Source of the DNA: Rossellomorea sp. BNER
Lineage (GTDB): Bacteria; Bacillota; Bacilli; Bacillales; Bacillaceae_B
Assembly: GCA_024213275.1 (NCBI GenBank)
Contig: JANAVG010000010.1
Location: 120,811-184,810 of the forward strand
Direction: 5' to 3'
Length of the DNA stretch: 64,000 nucleotides
The position numbers were made by a program, and so were the translations under genes. Of the stretch, positions 26,436 through 36,240 are shown piece by piece. Below the pieces are notes generated by a model that worked only from the letters and a program-made list of their open reading frames with translations, made no database searches and was not told the DNA's origin. How positions within the stretch are numbered: the first letter of the stretch is position 1; each line of letters begins with the position of its first letter.

Positions 26436-27473
26436 CTATGGATAAACGGGTGTTACTTGTAGACCCGTAGTAACCTCCCACCCATTCATAAGATTCATAT
26501 TTTGTACTGCTTGACCTGCAGCACCTTTTACAACATTATCGATGACAGAAACTATAGTTAATTTCCCTGTTCTAGGATCCGCTAAAAATCCTAAATCACA
26601 ATAATTTGATCCTGCCACCTCTTTTGTCGTTGGCCATGTTCCATTCTTTCTAATACGAACAAATGGATTGTTTTTATAAAACTCTTTATAAAGATGAATG
26701 ATTTCATCTGTCGTTGCTTCTTGTTTAAAATCGGCATACATCGTGCACATGATTCCTCTTGACATCGGGATTAAATGGGTAGTAAACGTAATGTTTATGT
26801 TTTTTCCATATACATCACCTAATGTTTGTTCAATTTCTGGTATATGCTGATGCCTTCCTAATTTATAAGCTTTCACATTTTCGTTTATTTCAGCATAATG
26901 GGTCCCCAATGATGCTTTTCTTCCTGCACCAGATACCCCAGATTTCCCATCAATGACTATCGATCCAGAATCAATTATTCCTGACTTTAATGAAGGGATT
27001 AAACCCAGTAAAACAGCTGTTGGATAGCAGCCCGGATTAGCAATATATGTTGCATCCGATATTTCTTTCGGATAAATTTCACTTAGTCCATAAGTTGCCT
27101 GATCTAAGTACTTTTGTTCGGCAGCCTGTAATCCATACCACTCTTCGTAAGCACCAGGAGTTTTTAAACGAAAATCACCAGATAAATCAATGCCTTTTAT
27201 CCCTCTTTCCATTAATAAAGGTAATGTATCCTTACTTACCCCAGATGGTGTGGCAAAAAAGACAAGGTCTACCTTTTTTTCTAACTGATCAATATCAAGT
27301 GCAACTAGCTTATCTCCTACTATTCCATCTAGATGGGGATAAACTTCGGAAATTCGACTGCCGTCATGTGAACCTGAAATAATCATCTCGATTTCTACAT
27401 AGGGATGATTTTGCAACAACCGAATTAGTTCAATCCCACTGTAACCAGTCGCCCCGATGATGGCTACTTTCAT
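26436..27473 (-). CDS. argC: N-acetyl-gamma-glutamyl-phosphate reductase
   Basis: A 345-residue NADP-dependent reductase: GATGYSGIELIRLL nucleotide-binding start, the catalytic cysteine in NPGCYPTAVLLGL (about 147), and KSGVSGAGR. It reduces acetylglutamyl phosphate to the semialdehyde. The ATG at 27473 follows GAGGGAG; a GTG three codons upstream is less well placed. It is the first gene of the arginine operon, directly under tandem ARG boxes. Confidence 0.95.
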   Translation of the reverse strand: MKVAIIGATGYSGIELIRLLQNHPYVEIEMIISGSHDGSRISEVYPHLDGIVGDKLVALDIDQLEKKVDLVFFATPSGVSKDTLPLLMERGIKGIDLSGDFRLKTPGAYEEWYGLQAAEQKYLDQATYGLSEIYPKEISDATYIANPGCYPTAVLLGLIPSLKSGIIDSGSIVIDGKSGVSGAGRKASLGTHYAEINENVKAYKLGRHQHIPEIEQTLGDVYGKNINITFTTHLIPMSRGIMCTMYADFKQEATTDEIIHLYKEFYKNNPFVRIRKNGTWPTTKEVAGSNYCDLGFLADPRTGKLTIVSVIDNVVKGAAGQAVQNMNLMNGWEVTTGLQVTPVYP

Positions 27474-27497
27474 AATTGCCACTCCCTCTCTTAATAT

Positions 27498-27532
27498 TGA
27501 ATTATTATACTACCGTATGAATTAATATACAA
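27498..27532 (-). promoter_or_regulatory. argC promoter with two tandem ARG boxes
   Basis: On the minus strand TTGTAT (27527-27532) and TATAAT (27504-27509), 17 bases apart, form a sigma-A promoter. Two sites close to the ArgR/AhrC half-site palindrome TGAATWWWWATTCA overlap it: TGAATTAATATACA (27518-27531, one mismatch) and TGAATTATTATACT (27498-27511, two mismatches), exactly 20 bp apart. Arginine-dependent repression of the operon is expected. Confidence 0.82.
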
Positions 27533-27620
27533 CCATTTATTTGTTTTTAATTAAAAAAGTTATTATTCCCTTTAAATAGGGGGATACCAAGCATTTTCAA
27601 TGGCTTTTATTTAAATGGAG

Positions 27621-27739
27621 GGGGCTGTCCAAAAACCAATATGTCAGGAGCCACGACTTCATTATGTAGAAGAAATCCTCAAGACATCTTCTATATATTG
27701 ACAAACATAGTGGTTCCTGCCCCCTTTTTGGACAGCCCC
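27621..27739. repeat. Nested inverted-repeat element, copy F
   Basis: Outer arms GGGGCTGTCC and GGACAGCCCC, middle arms GTCAGGAGCCAC and GTGGTTCCTGCC, inner ATGTAGAAGA and TCTTCTATAT. About 119 bp, upstream of the argC promoter region and downstream of nothing but a terminator. Same orientation as copies G and H. Confidence 0.9.
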
Positions 27740-27807
27740 TTTGTTTTCAAAACCTCTCGTATTAAATAAGATCATGGATTTTTGTATATAAGTAAGCTCA
27801 CCACAAC

Positions 27808-27851
27808 TAAAAAGAGGTGTTTACCCATCAGGGCAAACACCTCTTTTTTCT
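27808..27851 (-). terminator. Terminator of the 27.9-kb gene
   Basis: AAAAAGAGGTGTTTACCC and GGGCAAACACCTCTTTTTT form a strong hairpin with T-runs on both strands, 7 bp beyond the stop of the leftward gene at 27858-28478. Confidence 0.88.
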
Positions 27852-27857
27852 GAAAAG

Positions 27858-28478
27858 TTAAGCTTTTGCATCTTCCACTACTTCAACAAGATTAAAGATG
27901 AAACGATGAATTATGGTATAGGCTTCCTCCATGGACATATCTTTATTAAACCCTTCCACATAGTTCAATGTAAAATTCACATCCCATAATCCATCATTCT
28001 GATTAAACATTAGACTATACTTAGGCACTTCACCGTTCAAGTGCTGATCTAAAAAAGCTTTTAGGGGTAACTCGTACTTTTTTTGCAGCTTTAAACCTAA
28101 TAGTACGCTATATGTCATAAACACATCATCAACTTCTAAAGAGACCCCATCTACACCTGTTAAATCAAACCAATTTGATTCTAAATAAACAAATTCCTTT
28201 TGGTTATTATTAAGATATTTCAAAGGTTGAGTTAAAAATGACGGGCCTTCTTCTGCAATTAATTCTTCTGTCTCTTTGTCACTACGCTCAATATAGGCTT
28301 CTTGGAAACGAAGGGATGAATCCTTCTCCAAAAAAGTGATATTTTTATTCTCTGGAAGAAGATGATTTCTTTTGATATAGTCTTTTTCCTCTTTAAAAAG
28401 AACGAGCGTTAGTTCTTCATTTGTGGGCTGATTCTCAATAGCACTTGTAATATACTTTTCCATTTGTTTTTTTAACAT
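27858..28478 (-). CDS. Conserved hypothetical protein, family not recognised
   Basis: A 206-residue soluble protein. The ATG at 28478 follows TAGGAGG at 10 bases; longer starts have no ribosome binding site. It has an acidic middle, a C-terminal half rich in aromatic residues (WDVNFTLNYVEGFNKDMS) and no signal peptide, cysteines or known motif. It is transcribed alone, ending at a strong terminator. I do not recognise the family and can say nothing about function. Confidence 0.6.
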   Translation of the reverse strand: MLKKQMEKYITSAIENQPTNEELTLVLFKEEKDYIKRNHLLPENKNITFLEKDSSLRFQEAYIERSDKETEELIAEEGPSFLTQPLKYLNNNQKEFVYLESNWFDLTGVDGVSLEVDDVFMTYSVLLGLKLQKKYELPLKAFLDQHLNGEVPKYSLMFNQNDGLWDVNFTLNYVEGFNKDMSMEEAYTIIHRFIFNLVEVVEDAKA

Positions 28479-28551
28479 GTATATAATACCTCCTATATAT
28501 ATTTTCAACTTAACCAATACTTTATCTAGCAGTATATCCTAAATATCCTAT

Positions 28552-29307
28552 TTACATTTCAATGTCCAAGTATACTGGACAATGGTCACTTCCTAGTATT
28601 TCGCAGTGGATCTCTACATCGTTCATTAATTCTTCTATTCTTTTTGATACAATAAAATAGTCGATTCTCCAACCAATATTTCTCTCTCTTACATTACTCA
28701 TATACGACCACCACGTGTATATATCATCTTTTTCAGGATAGAGAGAACGATATGAATCCACAAATCCACTTTCGAGAAGACAAGTCATTTTTCCTCGCTC
28801 TTCATCTGTAAAACCAGAATTCCCTCGATTCGATTTCGAGTTCTTTAGATCAATCTCATTATGGGCAACATTAAGATCCCCGCAATAGATAACTGGTTTA
28901 AAAGAGTCTAACTCTTGCAGGTAGTTTCTGATCTCATCTTCCCATTTTAATCTGTAGTCAATTCTAGATAAGTCCCTTTTGGAATTAGGTGTGTAAATAT
29001 TCACCAAAAAGAATTTATTAAATTCCAATGTAATGACTCTACCTTCTGGCTCCGAATCTTTATTTCCGATACCATAGCGAACTGAAAGTGGCTTTTTCTT
29101 TGAAAAAATTGCTGTACCTGAATAGCCTTTTTTCTCAGCATAATTCCAGAATTGATGATAGTCCTTCAAATCTAATGTAATTTGCCCTTCCTGTAACTTT
29201 GTCTCTTGAAGACAAAATATATCTGCATTTACCTTATAAAAGTAGTCTAAAAACCCTTTTCGCACACATGCTCTTAGCCCATTTACATTCCAAGTTACTA
29301 ATCTCAT
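28552..29307 (-). CDS. exoA: Exodeoxyribonuclease III / AP endonuclease
   Basis: A 251-residue member of the Xth family. The expected motifs are in order: VTWNVNGLRA (residue 4), CLQETKLQ (33), NIYTPNS (108), YCGDLNVAHNEIDL (142), the WRIDYFIVS stretch (217) and LGSDHCPV (238). It cuts DNA at abasic sites and removes 3' blocking groups. Its length equals the Bacillus subtilis enzyme within one residue. ATG at 29307 follows TAGGGAG at a slightly long spacing. It stands between two terminators or gaps and is probably monocistronic. Confidence 0.94.
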   Translation of the reverse strand: MRLVTWNVNGLRACVRKGFLDYFYKVNADIFCLQETKLQEGQITLDLKDYHQFWNYAEKKGYSGTAIFSKKKPLSVRYGIGNKDSEPEGRVITLEFNKFFLVNIYTPNSKRDLSRIDYRLKWEDEIRNYLQELDSFKPVIYCGDLNVAHNEIDLKNSKSNRGNSGFTDEERGKMTCLLESGFVDSYRSLYPEKDDIYTWWSYMSNVRERNIGWRIDYFIVSKRIEELMNDVEIHCEILGSDHCPVYLDIEM

Positions 29308-29407
29308 AAATAGTCAATCTGCTCCCTATGTTGGTTTCTAATATTCTTCCATTGATTACTATACTATTAAACAAGTATTTAAGCCTACTGTTTGTACTTA
29401 AATAAAT

Positions 29408-29444
29408 GAAAAACATGCACCATTATGCAGTGCATGTTTTTTTA
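29408..29444. terminator. Terminator of the DEAD-box helicase gene
   Basis: AAAAACATGCAC and GTGCATGTTTTTTT form a hairpin around CATTATGCA, six bases beyond the helicase stop. The T-run suits leftward and rightward transcripts. Confidence 0.85.
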
Positions 29445-29450
29445 TTTTAT

Positions 29451-30938
29451 TTACTTACGTTTTCTGTTTCGATTCGAACCGCTCTTCATACTATTTCTTC
29501 CTGCTTTAAATCCACCCTTTGTATCAATCCGTTTTCCACTTCTAGGTTTTGGGTTCATTCCATTATCTATGGATTTTCTGTGTTTATTCTCTTGATCATT
29601 TTCCCTAGTCTTGCTATTTTCAGATTTATGAGTCGAGCTTCTTCTTTTCTTTGAATCTTTACTTGTTTCCCATTTTCGTTTTGGCTCTGCATCTTTATTA
29701 TTACGATTTCTACGGCCGCCCGATTCGTTTGATGCTTTTGGCTTGTTCTTCTTACGACTGTCATTTCTCTTAGATGGTTGAGGTTTACTTGAAGCTGATT
29801 TTGATTTCCCTTGATCTTTTTTTGCATTTCCTAGGTTCTGTTTAGAGATACGAATCTTTAACTCTTTTTCAATTAGATCAAGCGTTGGACGTTCACGGGA
29901 AGAATAGAGAGTAATCGCAAGTCCTTTTGTTCCCGCTCTCCCAGTCCTCCCAATTCGGTGAATATAACTTTCTGCGTCCTGTGGGATATCATAATTAAAT
30001 ACATGCGTAACTCCATCCACATCTAAGCCCCTCGCTGCCACATCAGTCGCGATCAAGACTTGAACTTCTGCATCTCTGAATCGTTTCATTGCCTTTTCAC
30101 GTTTAGCTTGAGATAAATCTCCGTGTATTTCATCACAAGATATCTTATTTCTACTTAGTACTTCATAAAGCTTACTCACTCTTCGTTTCGTTCGACAAAA
30201 CACCACAGCTAAAAAGGGGCGGTGGGTTTCAATTAAATCAATTAGAGTCGCTTGTTTGGAACGGTCATCAGAATAAATGGCCGTCTGCTTAACCGTTTGT
30301 GCAGGTCCTTGTGTTTTTTCTACCTGAATATATTCTGGCTTCTTCATATGCTTTTTCGCTAATGTTCTAATTGCTTCAGGCATTGTAGCCGAGAACAACA
30401 TGGTTTGACGACTATGTGGAGTTTGTTTAATAATTTCTTCCACTTCATTTAAAAATCCGATATGAAGCATTTGATCGGCTTCATCAAGTACGAGATGGGA
30501 TAGTTTAGATAAATCCACTGTTCCTCTTCCGATATGATCTAAAAGTCGGCCAGGTGTCCCAACCACAATTTGTACATTTTTCTTTAATTTCTTCAATTGT
30601 TTTTCTACATCTTGACCACCATATACTGCTAAAACATCCAGGTCTACCCGTTTATAGACCAATTTCTCTATTTCATCTGTAATTTGTAATGCTAGCTCTC
30701 TGGTAGGTGTAACAATGAGAGCTTGAACATGGGCTTCTTCCGGATTTATTTTTTCAAGAATGGGTAAGACAAATCCAAGAGTCTTCCCGGTTCCTGTTTG
30801 AGCTTGAGCAATGATATCCTTGCCTTCCATGATAGATGGTATCGCTTTATCTTGAATGGGGGTAGGTTTTACTACACCATATTCTTGTAAAAGTCCTATG
30901 TTTGTTTCCGAAATTCCTAAAGATAAAAAATCACGCAA
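29451..30938 (-). CDS. DEAD-box RNA helicase
   Basis: A 495-residue helicase with the Q motif ([13 protein letters not shown]), Walker A QTGTGKT (about 48), PTRELA, TPGRLLD, DEAD in VLDEADQML (about 150), SAT, and the C-terminal motifs [11 protein letters not shown] and [10 protein letters not shown]. The last 120 residues are a low-complexity tail rich in Lys, Arg, Asn and Ser, as in helicases that remodel ribosomal RNA or the degradosome. The start is a TTG at 30938 with AGGGA upstream. The gene is alone. Which of the Bacillus Csh helicases it corresponds to cannot be decided here. Confidence 0.93.
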   Translation of the reverse strand: MRDFLSLGISETNIGLLQEYGVVKPTPIQDKAIPSIMEGKDIIAQAQTGTGKTLGFVLPILEKINPEEAHVQALIVTPTRELALQITDEIEKLVYKRVDLDVLAVYGGQDVEKQLKKLKKNVQIVVGTPGRLLDHIGRGTVDLSKLSHLVLDEADQMLHIGFLNEVEEIIKQTPHSRQTMLFSATMPEAIRTLAKKHMKKPEYIQVEKTQGPAQTVKQTAIYSDDRSKQATLIDLIETHRPFLAVVFCRTKRRVSKLYEVLSRNKISCDEIHGDLSQAKREKAMKRFRDAEVQVLIATDVAARGLDVDGVTHVFNYDIPQDAESYIHRIGRTGRAGTKGLAITLYSSRERPTLDLIEKELKIRISKQNLGNAKKDQGKSKSASSKPQPSKRNDSRKKNKPKASNESGGRRNRNNKDAEPKRKWETSKDSKKRRSSTHKSENSKTRENDQENKHRKSIDNGMNPKPRSGKRIDTKGGFKAGRNSMKSGSNRNRKRK

Positions 30939-31128
30939 AATATTTTCCCTACTTCCTTTTACATGTAACTCTGGTTGAATTACTTGTTTATGTTAGTTTT
31001 AAATCCTTAATGATTATCGCACTCGTTGACCTAATAAGAAAGTATCTTTTTCTAATTGTTGCATATAAATTGCCTCACATTACAAATCCCTCTTCAAAAT
31101 TCTTTACAATTTTAATCATTACTGATAC

Positions 31129-32208
31129 TCAATTTTTCACTTTCCCAATATCCGTAATCTTAATGGAAGATTTCACATCTATACTCATATTTTTATATAC
31201 TTCGTTCCAATTTATGTCTTTCCAGTCTTTATATGTATTATCATTTCGAAAATATTGACCAAATCCGATTGGGTCTGTTTGATTTTCTTGAAGAACTCCT
31301 ATAAGGGCAGTGAACTTATCATTAAGATAATCTGACATTTCCCTTTCAAGTTCTTTTAATTGCTTTCTATCTGTAAGGTCTTTTTTTCCATCATATTCTT
31401 GAATTTGGCCTTCAATATGGATATTCACTTTCATCCCATCATTGTTTTTAACCTGTAGTTCACGCTTACTTTTAAAATAGGAAAGCATAACTTTTTCACC
31501 TGAGTCTAATTCAAAAAACAAATTCCCATTTTTAATATTTTTCTTTAGGATAAATAGAAGTTGAATTTCTTGCCCATGTACTTTCGTTACACAATGGTCC
31601 TCATCAAAAATAGCAAATCCCTCTAATTTAATTTCATTCTCTAAAGGCTTAAAAATTGGAAGAATAGGATCAATCCCATCATCATAATAATCTCTTGTAA
31701 ACTCATAGAGATTAATGCTAGGTATAGAATTTTGCGACTGTGCTTTTTCAAGTAAGGAAAAGATATAGAAGACATTATCAGGCTCATCTATAAACTTTTT
31801 AGTTAAGATTTCGTTTCCTGTCCCGCTTGCCACAGCTAAATGAACTCTTGCTCCGATACTAGGGTCCCTAAGTAATGACTCCACAATATCGTATATCCCT
31901 TCCTTAGCCACCTCTTCTCCGAAAATAGCGAGCCTTGCTTGTCCGCTTACTAAGTTGAAATTCGTTTTTTGTTTCAATTTCATTTTGGCTTCTTTACTTG
32001 ATCTCGCGTTTGTAGTTATTACTTTAGATTTATATTCACTAGTTTTTTCCGATACTTTTGGAAAAGAAACGGTTATTAAATATTGATTTTCTTCATCAGA
32101 CCTATCATAGGATACTCCGTTGATTAATCCTAATTCATCTACTATTTTTTTTTCGGTACATGCTGTTAAGAAAGAAGTTATGATCATCAAAAAAAGTAAC
32201 CTTTTCAT
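31129..32208 (-). CDS. Spore germination receptor lipoprotein, GerC type
   Basis: A 359-residue Ger(x)C family protein with a lipoprotein signal peptide ending in the lipobox LTAC (cysteine at residue 17). The N-terminal part (LGLINGVSYD, ITVSFP) and the C-terminal domain are typical of the C subunits of germinant receptors, which sit on the outer face of the spore inner membrane. The ATG follows TTGGAGG. It is the third gene of a gerA-gerB-gerC operon with one base between B and C. Confidence 0.92.
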   Translation of the reverse strand: MKRLLFLMIITSFLTACTEKKIVDELGLINGVSYDRSDEENQYLITVSFPKVSEKTSEYKSKVITTNARSSKEAKMKLKQKTNFNLVSGQARLAIFGEEVAKEGIYDIVESLLRDPSIGARVHLAVASGTGNEILTKKFIDEPDNVFYIFSLLEKAQSQNSIPSINLYEFTRDYYDDGIDPILPIFKPLENEIKLEGFAIFDEDHCVTKVHGQEIQLLFILKKNIKNGNLFFELDSGEKVMLSYFKSKRELQVKNNDGMKVNIHIEGQIQEYDGKKDLTDRKQLKELEREMSDYLNDKFTALIGVLQENQTDPIGFGQYFRNDNTYKDWKDINWNEVYKNMSIDVKSSIKITDIGKVKN

Positions 32209-32209
32209 T

Positions 32210-33280
32210 TTATTTCCTCCAACTTATTATAGCTATACAACCTAATGCTGATAGAGGCAACCCAAATGCAAGACCTATCTCAATATATCCTAAGTACTTT
32301 AACCATAAGTCGACTTCGCTCATCACAGATGCTGGCAAGCCAATAAAAAAGGTAAGAACCAAGATAGCAAAAATTAGTACCCCTATTTTAAAAGATGGAA
32401 AGATTCTATTCATGCAAGTAACTGATGACCAATAATACATCACTACCGTAATTAGGACCTTCATTGCAAATAAAGTAAAAATTAAATTCTCAATTCTTTC
32501 AACAAATGGAAATTTAGTATACTCTAACAAAGTGAGAACTGGAAATAAATCAGTTGACAGCTGCTTAAAACTAAAAAATCCAAAGCTAATAAAACATACA
32601 CTTCCATATACTAATGTGGTAAAGAGATTTCCAAAAATAACGTACTTTACCCACTTCTTACTTGCTTCAACATAAGGAATCATTAATATAAAAACTTCAT
32701 ACCCTAAAAATGCTATAAATAAATCTAAAGTGCCCGTTAGAAAGTCTTTTCCCTCTTTAAATATAAAAGGGGTCATTCTGACAAAACTAAATTCTTTTAG
32801 ATGGAAAGCTAATAATAGTACTGTCCCAATTGTTATATAAAAAAAGATAACAGTCGCTTTTCCGATATGATAAATCCCACCCTTTACTAAAAAAAAGGTG
32901 AGAATCAAAAGCATAAAAGTAAAAATATAAGTGGAAACGGTTGGAAAGTACAACATTTTAAGCAGCAAAATAAATTTATTCGTTACAAAAATGCCCAATA
33001 TTCCCCATTGAAAGGCTAATAATACATAAAAGGGGTAGATCAATATCTTAGGAAAAACTGATTCATAAATCTGAAATAGATCCTTGCCATTCGCAAACTT
33101 TACAACGAGTGCTATCATACTGATATTAATGATGGCGATGAAAGAGAGAATTAAGATCCCTATCCAACCGTTTGTTCCAAAAGTACTAGCCAGCATGTTA
33201 GGTAAACTAAAAAGCATAACTCCTGACTGTATCATATAGGTTAATATTATAATTTGATATGGGTGAAGCCTCTCTTTCAT
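32210..33280 (-). CDS. Spore germination receptor permease-like subunit, GerB type
   Basis: A protein of about 356 residues with around ten membrane segments, starting KERLHPYQIIILTYMIQSGV, the usual start of GerB-family proteins in the APC superfamily. It is the subunit thought to bind germinant in the spore inner membrane. The ATG at 33280 follows AGGTG; a GTG three codons earlier (33289) is also possible. It directly follows the gerA-type gene. Confidence 0.92.
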   Translation of the reverse strand: MKERLHPYQIIILTYMIQSGVMLFSLPNMLASTFGTNGWIGILILSFIAIINISMIALVVKFANGKDLFQIYESVFPKILIYPFYVLLAFQWGILGIFVTNKFILLLKMLYFPTVSTYIFTFMLLILTFFLVKGGIYHIGKATVIFFYITIGTVLLLAFHLKEFSFVRMTPFIFKEGKDFLTGTLDLFIAFLGYEVFILMIPYVEASKKWVKYVIFGNLFTTLVYGSVCFISFGFFSFKQLSTDLFPVLTLLEYTKFPFVERIENLIFTLFAMKVLITVVMYYWSSVTCMNRIFPSFKIGVLIFAILVLTFFIGLPASVMSEVDLWLKYLGYIEIGLAFGLPLSALGCIAIISWRK

Positions 33281-33289
33281 AAGTTTCAC

Positions 33290-34780
33290 CTAATTTTTCA
33301 TTTTATTTTTTCTTAAATTATTCGTTAAAGTGTTATGAGGTCTTCCTTTTATCCAAGAAAAAGGAGCTCGAATAATTGTGTCCTTTAAATCACTTGGATA
33401 TGTTGGAGATACAGGAAATAAGTAGGGGGTTTTTAAATTTGTTAATCCAGTAAGATGGATGACCAAAATGGATACCCCGAAAATAAGACCAATATTCCCC
33501 CATAGACCCGCCAAAATGATAAAGGCAAAGCGAACTATCCTTAAAGAAGCACTCATGATATAGCTAGGAATTACGAAAGAAGAGATAGCTGAAACGGCAA
33601 CAGCAATGATAAGGATATTGCTTGTAATACCAGCTTCTACTGAAGCTTGTCCGATGACGATTCCTCCAACAATCCCGATAGTTTGACCTATTTTGGTTGG
33701 AAGTCTTGCTCCAGCTTCCCTTAAGAGTTCGATAGTAAATTCCATTAGCAAGGCTTCAATTAAGGGTGGAAACGGAACCTTCGACCTAGATTCAATAAGA
33801 TTATTTAATAAAGCTTCTGGTATCATTTCATAATGAAATGTTGTGACAGATACATAATACGCTGTGAAACTAACTGTAATGAACAAGGCTATTAAACGAA
33901 GGATTCTGATTGCCGTTCCGATCATCCACCTTTGACTCAAATCATCATTTGATTGGAAAAAATCAAAAAAATTTGTAGGTGCGGAAAATATATATGGACT
34001 TTGATCCATTAACCCAACTATTTTCCCATCAAATAACTTAGCAGCGGCAACATCTGGTCGCTCACTGGTATAATACTGTGGGAAAGGTGATTTAGGAAAT
34101 TCATCAATTAATTGTACGAGCATATTAAGATCGTTTACCGCATTAATTTCAATATCTTCTATTCTATTCATAAGGTGTTTTAGTAACTCGGGATTGGCAA
34201 TATCCTCTATATATAAAATATAAACCTCCGTTTTGGAGATTTCACCCACAGATATTTTTATGCATTTAAGATGAGAGCTCTTCACTTTTTTTCTAATGAG
34301 TGAGAGGTTTGTATAAGCAGACTCGACAAATGAATCATGAGCACCGTTTATCACTGTTTCGGTTTCAGAGTGGCTTACTGCTCTCCCTTCCGAACCTCCG
34401 GCGCCTACTATATAGGTTTCTCCTTGAAAAAAAAGAATAACTTTCCCTTTGAGAATAGACTTGACCACTACTTTACTATCGTCTGAACGAGTGTAATTCG
34501 AACTGCTCAACATATCCTTCACAGAGTCAATATTATTTTGATTAAGTTTTGAGAGAACTTCCCACTCTAATTTTTGTTGATCTATGAGATGGTCAAAATA
34601 AAGTATGTGTAGATTTAAAGAAGGATAAGTGCGTTTAGTTAAATCTGAACACTCCTCAAATTGACTGCAAATGTGTTCATAACTAGGAAAAAACCTTTTC
34701 TCATTATTTATTGCTTCTTCATCACTTGTCTGGTTTGTTTCTATGTCAACTTCATCTTTAAGAAAGAATCTTTTCAACAT
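33290..34780 (-). CDS. Spore germination receptor subunit, GerA type
   Basis: A protein of about 496 residues: a long soluble N-terminal domain (about 1-290, with the family segment KSKVPFPPLIEALLMEFTIELLREAGARLP being later in the membrane part near 345) followed by about five membrane segments and a short cytoplasmic tail. GerA proteins act with GerB and GerC as nutrient sensors in the dormant spore. The ATG at 34780 follows GAGGTGG. It is the first gene of the operon, divergent from the DUF2935 gene. A sigma-G promoter is expected in the 190-bp gap but I could not place one with confidence. Confidence 0.92.
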   Translation of the reverse strand: MLKRFFLKDEVDIETNQTSDEEAINNEKRFFPSYEHICSQFEECSDLTKRTYPSLNLHILYFDHLIDQQKLEWEVLSKLNQNNIDSVKDMLSSSNYTRSDDSKVVVKSILKGKVILFFQGETYIVGAGGSEGRAVSHSETETVINGAHDSFVESAYTNLSLIRKKVKSSHLKCIKISVGEISKTEVYILYIEDIANPELLKHLMNRIEDIEINAVNDLNMLVQLIDEFPKSPFPQYYTSERPDVAAAKLFDGKIVGLMDQSPYIFSAPTNFFDFFQSNDDLSQRWMIGTAIRILRLIALFITVSFTAYYVSVTTFHYEMIPEALLNNLIESRSKVPFPPLIEALLMEFTIELLREAGARLPTKIGQTIGIVGGIVIGQASVEAGITSNILIIAVAVSAISSFVIPSYIMSASLRIVRFAFIILAGLWGNIGLIFGVSILVIHLTGLTNLKTPYLFPVSPTYPSDLKDTIIRAPFSWIKGRPHNTLTNNLRKNKMKN

Positions 34781-34973
34781 TACAATGAACCACCTCAGGA
34801 ACATTCACCTTAATAATAATTATTATCTTCGAAAACGAGTATTTTATCCTATATCATTACACAAAAGTGTTTTCATAAAATAGAAAACCTATAACCTTAA
34901 TATAAAAGAATTGACATTGTTAAATCGTATTTTTCATAGTCTATAATACAGAGAACTTAAGGAGGGAGTTAAA

Positions 34974-35804
34974 TTGGCTTATCAAAAAATTTCGATTTAT
35001 GAAGAGCATAGTTTTTGGTTAGAAATATTGGAGGATCATGCTTATTTTATAAGGGATTTTTTATCTTCTACTGAAGCTAAATGGGTAGAAGCTGCTAAAG
35101 TTTATATTTCAGCTTTTTCAAATTTAAGAAGGGAGTTACGTAGGATAGCACCTGATAAAGATGTTAATTCACCAGAAATGATTGAATTTTCTCAGCGCGC
35201 TATGCAAATTGCGAACGGTTATTACCAATTTGAAGGCCACCTTCAGAGACTACGGATTGAGAATAAAATTAATCTCAATTTAACACCATCCTATTTGAAC
35301 GGTACATTAAATGAGAATCATGAGTATTTAAGGATGCTTTCCTATTACATAAATGGACAAAAACCACCCCGATTACCTTTAGTGGATTTAATGGATTTAT
35401 GGCTGGAAGATCAGGTTGGACATGCAGCATTATTAATACGAAGTATTGATGGAGTTGAATTACCACTTATTCAAAAAGCTAATCATTATAAAGAACTATT
35501 TAGTGCATTTATTTTACAAAATGATGCAATCAAAGGGTTCTTACGATTCACACCAGAAAACTTTCCTGCACAGTTACACTTTGCCCGTGAAGTGGCAATA
35601 GCTGTTACTGGTTTTACACAACTTGTTCAAAAAACTGTAACACTATATGTTGAGGATGAAGTATTTAATCAAGCTACATTAAGATTTCTAGAGCATCATT
35701 TTCCTGAAGCATGCTATTTTCTAAAGAAGCTATCCTACTATGCACAAGAAATAGACTATCCCCCTTGTAGTCTTTCAAAACCATCATTTCGTAAAATTAA
35801 ATAA
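34974..35804 (+). CDS. DUF2935 protein with two domains
   Basis: A 276-residue helical protein with a duplicated layout: EEHSFWLEILEDHAYFI near residue 9 begins the first half and DLMDLWLEDQVGHAALLI near 143 the second. This FW-x-E-x2-DHA pattern is that of DUF2935/BH2358-like domains, four-helix bundles with conserved acidic and histidine residues that probably bind metal. The start is a TTG at 34974 with AAGGAGGGAG upstream; no other start fits. The gene is divergent from a germination operon, but that alone does not prove a sporulation role. Confidence 0.78.
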   Translation: MAYQKISIYEEHSFWLEILEDHAYFIRDFLSSTEAKWVEAAKVYISAFSNLRRELRRIAPDKDVNSPEMIEFSQRAMQIANGYYQFEGHLQRLRIENKINLNLTPSYLNGTLNENHEYLRMLSYYINGQKPPRLPLVDLMDLWLEDQVGHAALLIRSIDGVELPLIQKANHYKELFSAFILQNDAIKGFLRFTPENFPAQLHFAREVAIAVTGFTQLVQKTVTLYVEDEVFNQATLRFLEHHFPEACYFLKKLSYYAQEIDYPPCSLSKPSFRKIK

Positions 35805-35835
35805 TGTAAACAAATAAAGATGAACCCTTAATAAT

Positions 35836-36240
35836 CTAAACAAATAGAACAAACACGGCAGTTCCTTTAATTACTTCAATTCCATCTTGGTTTACTGCGA
35901 ATACTTCAAAATGTAACTTGTTTTCCTGACTTTTTAATAATTTTGCCTTTAACTTAATAACATCATTTAGAAAAACCATTCCTTTAAATCGGATTGAGTA
36001 GTCTTGAATGAATCCTTTTTCATAATACGGGGTAAACAGTTTTGCTAAATTCCCCATAGTCCACATCCCATGAGCGATAATTCCTGGTAAACCAGCATTT
36101 TTAGCTGCTTCATCACTCAAATGGATTGGGTTATGATCACCTGATACTTTCGAATATTTGATTAAGTCAAGTTTGGTAACGGGGGGCAAGTTTACATCTT
36201 CTAGATTTTCTCCTTCACTTAGCTCTGTGAGGTTTTTCAT
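35836..36240 (-). CDS. MaoC-like (R)-hydratase, C-terminal half protein
   Basis: A 134-residue hot-dog-fold protein with the hydratase 2 motif YSKVSGDHNPIHLSDEAAKN (about 29-48), where the Asp and His are catalytic, and IAHGMWTMG. Such proteins hydrate 2-enoyl-CoA or dehydrate 3-hydroxyacyl thioesters. The ATG at 36240 follows AAAGGAG and lies 26 bp inside the preceding gene. The pair resembles the HadA/HadB arrangement, in which one subunit carries the active site and the other a degenerate hot-dog. Confidence 0.85.
   Translation of the reverse strand: MKNLTELSEGENLEDVNLPPVTKLDLIKYSKVSGDHNPIHLSDEAAKNAGLPGIIAHGMWTMGNLAKLFTPYYEKGFIQDYSIRFKGMVFLNDVIKLKAKLLKSQENKLHFEVFAVNQDGIEVIKGTAVFVLFV

Noticed and set aside
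34781..34973. Sigma-G promoter for the germination operon
   Set aside because: AT-rich sequence offers several weak matches, none with both elements at correct spacing.
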